DNA of 27,315 nucleotides from DATARH01 sp035570495. GTDB taxonomy: Bacteria > Pseudomonadota > Alphaproteobacteria > ATCC43930 > CGMCC-115725. The DNA is taken from the NCBI GenBank assembly GCA_035570495.1, contig DATMLO010000168.1:1-27315 (forward strand), written 5' to 3'. How positions within the stretch are numbered: position 1 is the first letter of the stretch; every line of letters starts with the position of its first letter. Made by a program: the position numbers and the translations under genes. Of this stretch, positions 22,259 through 27,315 are shown one piece after another. Below the pieces are notes generated by a model, which was given only the letters and a program-made list of their open reading frames with translations, was not told the origin of the DNA and searched no databases.

Positions 22259-23479
22259 CTAACGGAAGCTCGCCAGGTTCTGCTTCTGGCGACCTTCGGC
22301 GTCGAAATTGTCGGCATCGAGCCAGCGCTCGAACGCCGCCTTGATGTGCGGCCACTCGCGGTCGGTAATCGAGAAATACATCGTGTCGCGGTTACGGCCG
22401 TGGATCACGATCGCCTGGCGAAACAGCCCCTCATAGCTGAAGCCGAGGCGCGCGGCGGCGGCGCGGCTCGGCAGGTTCCATGAGTCGCATTTCCACTCGT
22501 AGCGGCGATAGCCGAGTTCATCGAAGACGCGGCGCATCATCAGATACATCGCCTCGGTCGCGGCCGGCTTTTGCTGGAGGCGCGGGCTGAAGTTGAGACT
22601 GCCGACCTCGATCACGCCCACAGCCGGCGTGATGTTCAGATAGGCCGCGACGCCGACGGCCTGACCGCTCGCCTTGTCGATGATCGCATGGAACATCCGG
22701 CTGGAATCGTCCGATAGGCTGACGATCCAGGCGCGCTGCGCCTCGACCGTCGCGAACGGACCATAGGCGTAATAGGTAAAGTTGCTGCCATCGCCCTCGG
22801 CGTTGGCGGCGAAGAGATCGGCCGCGTGACGCTCCGCGTCGAGCGGCTCGACGATGGCCAGCCGACCTTCCATTGGCGTGAGTGGGGGCCGCTGCGCCGA
22901 TTTCCAGTCCGGGACGATCTGCCAGCCGACCCACTGACCGAACTCATTGCGCCGCGGCGTAGGGTTATCGCTTTGGGATTTGCCGACGTAGCGGGCCGTA
23001 ACCGGGCGATAGAGCGCGGCCTTGCCCTTCGTCGCGCGACGCGCGGTCGCGACATCGGGAAAGACGCCGATGCCGCGATAGGGCGTCGTATGATCGAGCC
23101 CCGCCGCCGTGAGCCAGGTGATGCCGGCCATGTCCTCAGGCGCGGCGCGGTCGGCGACCGCGAGCACCCCGCTCTCGGGAAGTTCCGGCGCCGCCGCGAG
23201 CCCGTCGAACAGGTTGCGGCGATGCTGCGTTTCGTCGACGAGGCCAACCCACGGCCCCATGCCGCGCACCCGCAGATAGGTCTGGTTCTGGAACACGGCG
23301 GGCGATGTCACCGTGTACATCGCCAGCGACGGCGGCACACCCGGCCCGAGCGCCGCGAAACGCTGCGCCGACAAGACACCGGGCACCGATGTCATCGCCG
23401 CCAGATGGCCCTTGTACCACTCGCCCCATTCGGGCAGGCGGCTCGGCTCGATGAGAGCGCTTTCGCTGAAGAAGATCAT
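22259..23479 (-). CDS. GNAT N-acetyltransferase with extra N-terminal domain
   Basis: The 406-residue protein appears to be a fusion. Residues 1-160 look like a dimeric alpha/beta barrel (EthD-like): MIFFSESALIEPSRLPEW, then WYKGHLAAMTSVPGVLSAQR. From about 168 it reads like a complete stand-alone GNAT of the RimJ/RimL type: PTPRRNEFGQWVGWQIVPDW, TPMEGRLAIVEPLD, VGVIEVGSLNFSP, RRYEWKCDSWNLPSRAAAAR and LGFSYEGLFRQ. Such enzymes move acetyl from acetyl-CoA to an amine; the target is unknown. The ATG at 23479 is preferred to a TTG at 23509, though neither has a strong ribosome site. It lies downstream of an MFS transporter on the same strand (41 bases), so co-transcription is likely. Confidence 0.82.
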   Translation of the reverse strand: MIFFSESALIEPSRLPEWGEWYKGHLAAMTSVPGVLSAQRFAALGPGVPPSLAMYTVTSPAVFQNQTYLRVRGMGPWVGLVDETQHRRNLFDGLAAAPELPESGVLAVADRAAPEDMAGITWLTAAGLDHTTPYRGIGVFPDVATARRATKGKAALYRPVTARYVGKSQSDNPTPRRNEFGQWVGWQIVPDWKSAQRPPLTPMEGRLAIVEPLDAERHAADLFAANAEGDGSNFTYYAYGPFATVEAQRAWIVSLSDDSSRMFHAIIDKASGQAVGVAAYLNITPAVGVIEVGSLNFSPRLQQKPAATEAMYLMMRRVFDELGYRRYEWKCDSWNLPSRAAAARLGFSYEGLFRQAIVIHGRNRDTMYFSITDREWPHIKAAFERWLDADNFDAEGRQKQNLASFR

Positions 23480-23520
23480 GTGGCGCAGGCGATCACACCG
23501 CGCCGCCAATCGTCAACGGT

Positions 23521-24927
23521 TCAGGCGGTCTCGGGCGCGGTTTCAGTCACCAGCTCGAGCTGGCCGATCGTCTCGCGACCGAGCAGCAGCGGCACAAAGG
23601 CGCCAGTCGCGACGATGACCGCGATCGTGCCAAAGAAGATCGTCGGCGAACCGGTGAACGGCGCCATCAGAAAGGGCGCCGCGACCCCCGAGAACACCCG
23701 TCCGGCGGCCTCGCCGAAAATATGACCGCGGCCGCGCAGCCCCGTCGGAAATTGCTCGGAGAGGTAGACGCGCGATGCGGTCGCCGCCGACAGCACCGTA
23801 AAGCCGGTGATGACCGCCCCGACGACCATCAGCGTGCGCGCATAATCGGGGACCTGGTGCGCCATCATCATCAGCGCGAGACCCGGCAGCGAGCCGACCA
23901 TCGCGTAGGTGATCGTCCAGCGCCGCCCAATGATCTCCATCAGGTAGCCGGTGAACGCCTTGCCCGGAATACTCGCGGCAAAGGCGAGCGAAGCGACGCC
24001 CATGCTCAAGGCCACGGCGCCTCCCTGATCGACCAGCGCCTTGGGCAACAGCACCGAGGTCAGAAAAAACGCGCAACTGGCAAAGACGTAGCCGGAGATG
24101 CCGATCACCGTCCAGCGCAGCTGACCGGGGCCAAACAGTGCGCGATAGGGCGGCAGCGCGTCGCGCTCCGTCGGCGTCGTGTCGCCCAGCGCCGCTACCG
24201 TCAGCGGCGGCACGCGACTGCCGGCCCGGCGGATGATGCGATTGACGATATCGACCGCGATCCGCGCCTGGCCGCGACGCAAATGCCAGCGCGGGCTCTC
24301 GGGAATCAGGAAATAGACCATTGCCGGAATGACGAGGAACGCCAACCCACCGGGAAGCGCCATCCAGCGGAAGGACTCGGGGTTGCCGGCGAGCAGCGAG
24401 CCGACCAGCGGCAGCACCGTAAACGCGGCGGCGAGCGAGACCTCGTAGATCGCGCTGAAGGTGCGGCGATGCTGCGCTGGCATGAGTTCGGCGGCGATCG
24501 GAAACGGCGCCGACACCGCAAACCCGCCGCCAAACCCGGTCAGCAGACGAAGGATGATGAGTTGCTCGGCGCTTTGGACAAGCGGGATCAGCAGCGTGAA
24601 GAAGGTCGTCGCCGCAACGCCGATCACCATGATTGTCTTGCGGCTGAAATGGTCGGAGATCGCCGAGGCGGCAAACCCGCCGACACAGATCATCGAGGTC
24701 GACGCAATCGCCAGATAGCGGATTTCCGGCGGGGTCATGTGCAGCGGCTCTTTGGCCAGCAGCAGCAGAGAGCCGGTCATCACCAGATCGTAGCCGTCGA
24801 CAAAGCCGACCAGCCCGAGCACTGCGATGATCATCAGGTGGTAGGAGCTGAACGGAATGCTGTCGAGCTTGCGGCCCAGCGTGCGGCCGGCCGCGCTGCT
24901 CGAACCGCCGGCAAAAGCTGCCGCCAT
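23521..24927 (-). CDS. MFS transporter, aromatic acid:H+ symporter / metabolite symporter-like
   Basis: The 468-residue inner-membrane carrier opens with LDSIPFSSYHLMIIAVLG, then GFVDGYDLVMTGSLL, the DGYDL motif of helix 1 in the AAHS/metabolite:H+ symporter branch. The loop after helix 2 is DHFSRKTIMV, and PESPRWHLRRGQ precedes the central loop. An aromatic acid or other carboxylate is a reasonable guess, not shown. The start at 24927 is supported by GGAGG six bases upstream; an in-frame extension to 24984 is unsupported. A possible -35 (TTGACG, minus strand, 25007-25002) lies upstream but no good -10 is seen. Confidence 0.87.
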   Translation of the reverse strand: MAAAFAGGSSSAAGRTLGRKLDSIPFSSYHLMIIAVLGLVGFVDGYDLVMTGSLLLLAKEPLHMTPPEIRYLAIASTSMICVGGFAASAISDHFSRKTIMVIGVAATTFFTLLIPLVQSAEQLIILRLLTGFGGGFAVSAPFPIAAELMPAQHRRTFSAIYEVSLAAAFTVLPLVGSLLAGNPESFRWMALPGGLAFLVIPAMVYFLIPESPRWHLRRGQARIAVDIVNRIIRRAGSRVPPLTVAALGDTTPTERDALPPYRALFGPGQLRWTVIGISGYVFASCAFFLTSVLLPKALVDQGGAVALSMGVASLAFAASIPGKAFTGYLMEIIGRRWTITYAMVGSLPGLALMMMAHQVPDYARTLMVVGAVITGFTVLSAATASRVYLSEQFPTGLRGRGHIFGEAAGRVFSGVAAPFLMAPFTGSPTIFFGTIAVIVATGAFVPLLLGRETIGQLELVTETAPETA

Positions 24928-25030
24928 GTCGGCCTCCGTGTTCGTGCCGGGACGGGCGATGCCGACCCCGTGCGTTATGAACACCGAACCTAGACGAGCC
25001 GCGTCAAACGGTCACATGAATTCGGCAGAG

Positions 25031-25058
25031 GGTCCCGGCCTTCGCCGGGGTCACGACG
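25031..25058. repeat. Extragenic palindrome related to the 392-470 repeat
   Basis: GGTCCCGGC, CTTC, GCCGGGGTC form a hairpin (core stem CCCGGC at 25034-25039 with GCCGGG at 25044-25049), followed by ACGACG. The loop and the downstream ACGAC match the second hairpin at 447-470. A second inverted pair, ACGACG (25053-25058) and CGTCGT (25067-25072), reaches the stop of the phosphoribosyltransferase, which transcribes towards it, so a transcript-end role is possible. Confidence 0.5.
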
Positions 25059-25071
25059 TATCAGTGCGTCG

Positions 25072-26217
25072 TCACTTGCGCAGCAGGAACTCGCGACCGG
25101 CCTTGACCATTGGCTTGCCGCCGAAGGCGATGATGTCGGCGGTGGCATAGGTCTCGCGCCAAGCTTCCGGCAGATAGGAACCGGTGCCGATCGCGTCGAT
25201 CGGCGCGTTCGCGATCGCCATCATCCGGCATTTCTGCGGGCCAAATCCTGAACTGGCGACGATCCGCGCCTTGGGAAACCCGGCCTTGTCCAGTACCAGA
25301 CGCATCTGCCATAGCGCCGCCGCCGAGACGCCGGTGCCGACGAGGTCGCGCAGTTCGTCCTCGGTGCGGTAGCCACGGATCGATTGCGGCGCCTGAGCCT
25401 CGAGGATCGCGTAGGAGAGGCCGAGATCGAGTCCCTCGCAGTAGCGCCCGCCCGGCGTGTCCATGCGGAAAGCGAGGTTGCCGCTCGCCGCCAGCTCCGG
25501 AAAGCGCCGGCACACCGCGACCGCGTCGCTGGTCTCGCGGCCGAAATAGTCGACCAGCACGGTCAAGGCCTCGTCGGGGAAGGTTTCGCGGAACATCTCG
25601 GCGGCACGCACGGTCGAGCCGGCGTAGCCGATGAGCGCGTGCGGCATCGTGCCGATGCCCTTCTCCTTGCCGAAATAGGGCGCGGTCGCATCCGCCGCGC
25701 AGCCGATAAAGCCGATCGCGTCGGCCACCTTCTTCGCGTGCGCCGAGCCGACCGACGCCGCATAGGCCATCAGCTCGGCCATCTCGGCGCCGGCGCAATG
25801 CCGCGCATCCATCGCGAGGAACGCGACCTTGGGCAGCTCGGCACACATCGCCGACGCGTTGTAGGCGGCGACGCAAGCCGGCCCCAGTTTCTGCAGCATC
25901 ACCGTCTCGAGGTCGACGAGATGGTAGAGCGGCCCGGTGATGTAGAGGATCGGGTCGCCGGCGCCGACGACCTCACCTTCCGGGCGGTTCACCTCGATGT
26001 CGAATTTGACGCCGCGCGAAGCGGCCATGGCCTCGAGGAAATCGATCGCCAGCCGCGGGGTCGAAATGACCGGCCGGCGCATGAACACCGCGTAGGTGGC
26101 GCGGCGATCGCCGAACTGCTCGACGATCGCCTTGGTCTTGAGGAAGTAGCTGTCGGTGTGCGCGGCGAGGTTTCGCTCCCGCTCGCTCGCCGCGCCTCCG
26201 GCCAGATCGTTCGCCAC
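25072..26217 (-). CDS. Nicotinate phosphoribosyltransferase family protein
   Basis: The 381-residue protein fits the nicotinate phosphoribosyltransferase family, which joins nicotinate and PRPP to give nicotinate mononucleotide in NAD salvage. Marks are AAHTDSYFLKT near the N-terminus (19-29), GEVVGAGDPILYITGPL, DARHCAGAEM, GTMPHALIGYAGS, VLVDYFGRETSDAV, IVASSGFGPQKCRMM and IDAIGTGSYLPE, the last resembling the phosphate-binding region of the fold. It is near the length of archaeal/short-type family members and shorter than PncB-type enzymes of other bacteria, so the exact base substrate should be treated as open. The start is taken as GTG at 26217, nine bases after the DAHP synthase stop; no ATG lies before the first motif. 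Probably co-transcribed with DAHP synthase. Confidence 0.82.
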   Translation of the reverse strand: MANDLAGGAASERERNLAAHTDSYFLKTKAIVEQFGDRRATYAVFMRRPVISTPRLAIDFLEAMAASRGVKFDIEVNRPEGEVVGAGDPILYITGPLYHLVDLETVMLQKLGPACVAAYNASAMCAELPKVAFLAMDARHCAGAEMAELMAYAASVGSAHAKKVADAIGFIGCAADATAPYFGKEKGIGTMPHALIGYAGSTVRAAEMFRETFPDEALTVLVDYFGRETSDAVAVCRRFPELAASGNLAFRMDTPGGRYCEGLDLGLSYAILEAQAPQSIRGYRTEDELRDLVGTGVSAAALWQMRLVLDKAGFPKARIVASSGFGPQKCRMMAIANAPIDAIGTGSYLPEAWRETYATADIIAFGGKPMVKAGREFLLRK

Positions 26218-26226
26218 CTCTGCGCC

Positions 26227-27315
26227 CTACTTGGCCGCCGCCATCAGGCGAGCCGCGCCAAAGCCCTTGCTGGTCTGGCGGGCGCGCTTCAGGGCCTCGG
26301 CGATCTCGAAGGCCAGCTCAAGCGCCTGGCTGGCGTTGAGCCGCGGGTCGCAATGCGTCAGGTAGTTGGCGCTCAGCCCCTCTTCGCTGATCGCCTGCGC
26401 ACCGCCGAGGCATTCGGTGACGTCCTGGCCGGTCAGCTCGAAATGCACCCCGCCCGCATGCGTCCCCTCCGCGGCATGGACCTCGAAGGCGGCATGCAGC
26501 TCGGCGAGAATGCGATCAAAGCGCCGCGTCTTGAGACCATTGGCGGCGGTGATCGTGTTGCCGTGCATCGGGTCGATGCACCACACGACCCTCTTGCCCT
26601 CGCGCTCGACGGCGCGAATGAGCGGCGGCAGCTTCTCAGCCACCTTGTCGGCGCCGACGCGGGTGATGAGAGTCAGCCGGCCGGGCACATTCTTTGGGTT
26701 GAGCCGGTCGATGAGGCGCAGCAGATCGTCGGTCTCGAGAGTCGGCCCGCATTTCATGCCGATCGGGTTCTTGATCCCGCGCATGAACTCGACATGCGCG
26801 CCGTCAAACTGCCGCGTGCGGTCGCCGATCCACACCAGATGGGCCGAGCAGTCGTACCACTGGTCGGTGGTCGAATCGACGCGGGTCAGCGCCTCTTCAT
26901 ACGAGAGAAACAGTCCCTCATGCGCGGTGTAGAACTCGGTCTCGCGGATTTGCGGCGTCGTCTCGGAGGTGATGCCGCAAGCCTCCATAAAGCCCAGCGT
27001 CTCGGTCAGCCGATCAGCGAGCTCACGGTATCGCTCGCCCTGGGTCGAGCCCGTCACAAAATCCTGGTTCCAGGCGTGAACCCGGTGCAGATCGGCGTAG
27101 CCACCCTGGGCAAAGGCGCGCAGCAGGTTCAGGGTCGCGGCGGACTGGCTGTAGGCCTGAACCATGCGCGCCGGATCGGGTACCCGCCCATCGGCATCGA
27201 AATCGAGCCCGTTGATGATGTCGCCGCGATAGGACGGCAGGGTCACGCCGTCTTGCGTCTCGGTGTCGGACGAACGCGGCTTGGCGAACTGCCCGGCCAT
27301 GCGGCCCACCTTCAC
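26227..27315 (-). CDS. Class II 3-deoxy-7-phosphoheptulonate (DAHP) synthase, C-terminal part
   Basis: The enzyme condenses phosphoenolpyruvate and erythrose-4-phosphate, the first step of the shikimate pathway (EC 2.5.1.54). Residues up to the window edge are missing: the first visible residues (KVGRMAGQFAKPRSSDTE) are internal in the family. The rest is full: ETEFYTAHEGLFLSYEEAL, LVWIGDRTRQFDGAHVEF, RGIKNPIGMKCGPTLE, WCIDPMHGNT, GGVHFELTGQDVTECLGGA and YLTHCDPRLNASQALELAF. These are class II (plant/AroA-II type) motifs and include the metal-binding Cys, His, Glu and Asp of the C-terminal half. No feedback-domain can be judged because the N-terminus is absent. It is directly followed by the phosphoribosyltransferase gene. 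Confidence 0.95.
   Translation of the reverse strand: MKVGRMAGQFAKPRSSDTETQDGVTLPSYRGDIINGLDFDADGRVPDPARMVQAYSQSAATLNLLRAFAQGGYADLHRVHAWNQDFVTGSTQGERYRELADRLTETLGFMEACGITSETTPQIRETEFYTAHEGLFLSYEEALTRVDSTTDQWYDCSAHLVWIGDRTRQFDGAHVEFMRGIKNPIGMKCGPTLETDDLLRLIDRLNPKNVPGRLTLITRVGADKVAEKLPPLIRAVEREGKRVVWCIDPMHGNTITAANGLKTRRFDRILAELHAAFEVHAAEGTHAGGVHFELTGQDVTECLGGAQAISEEGLSANYLTHCDPRLNASQALELAFEIAEALKRARQTSKGFGAARLMAAAK

Overview
This is a gene-dense, high-GC window from a chromosome that is most likely alphaproteobacterial, possibly Rhodospirillales or Hyphomicrobiales. The hints are the ligase/exonuclease repair pair, a YbiO-type mechanosensitive channel, class II DAHP synthase, and extragenic palindromes with a CCTTCGC core. 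The order-level guess is inference. I see 21 protein-coding genes, one of them frameshifted and two cut by the window edges. I found no tRNA, rRNA, CRISPR array, insertion sequence or phage gene. No gene-free stretch reaches 300 bases; the longest are about 145 bases.

Layout, left to right: a truncated cupin gene (+); a palindromic repeat; a Na+/phosphate cotransporter with PhoU-like tail (-); a small secreted protein (-); an ATP-dependent DNA ligase (-); an MFS transporter (+); a low-GC cysteine-motif protein of unknown function (-); the ligase-associated MBL-fold exonuclease (-); a second MFS transporter (-); a large MscS-family channel (+); an amidohydrolase (-); a P1-family (DmpA/NylC-like) peptidase (+); a two-kinase operon (-) of a Cache-domain sensor kinase and a receiver-kinase hybrid; a frameshifted Asp/Glu-racemase-superfamily gene and fumarylacetoacetase (-); an SDR oxidoreductase (+); a Bcr/CflA-type efflux transporter (-); a PrsW-like membrane protease with an FHA-like tail (+); an N-terminal barrel-GNAT fusion (-); a fourth MFS transporter (-); a second palindromic repeat; nicotinate phosphoribosyltransferase (-); and truncated class II DAHP synthase (-).

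Functionally this is a patchwork of one- to three-gene units on alternating strands: phosphate uptake, DNA end processing and ligation, aromatic metabolism (DAHP synthase for synthesis, fumarylacetoacetase for tyrosine/homogentisate breakdown), NAD salvage, four unrelated MFS carriers, osmotic safety and two-component signalling. Convergent pairs are packed almost stop-to-stop, twice sharing a four-base stop overlap.

The observations most worth follow-up are: (1) the Cache sensor kinase has Asn where the phospho-accepting His of the H-box belongs, while its ATP-binding boxes look intact, and it overlaps by four bases a receiver-kinase hybrid with an intact H-box; (2) the normally adjacent exonuclease/ligase repair pair is split by an opposite-strand transporter and a low-GC gene of unknown function; (3) the PrsW-like protease has a C-terminal FHA-like domain; (4) the GNAT enzyme has an extra N-terminal domain; (5) fumarylacetoacetase is followed by a frameshifted racemase/isomerase-superfamily gene.
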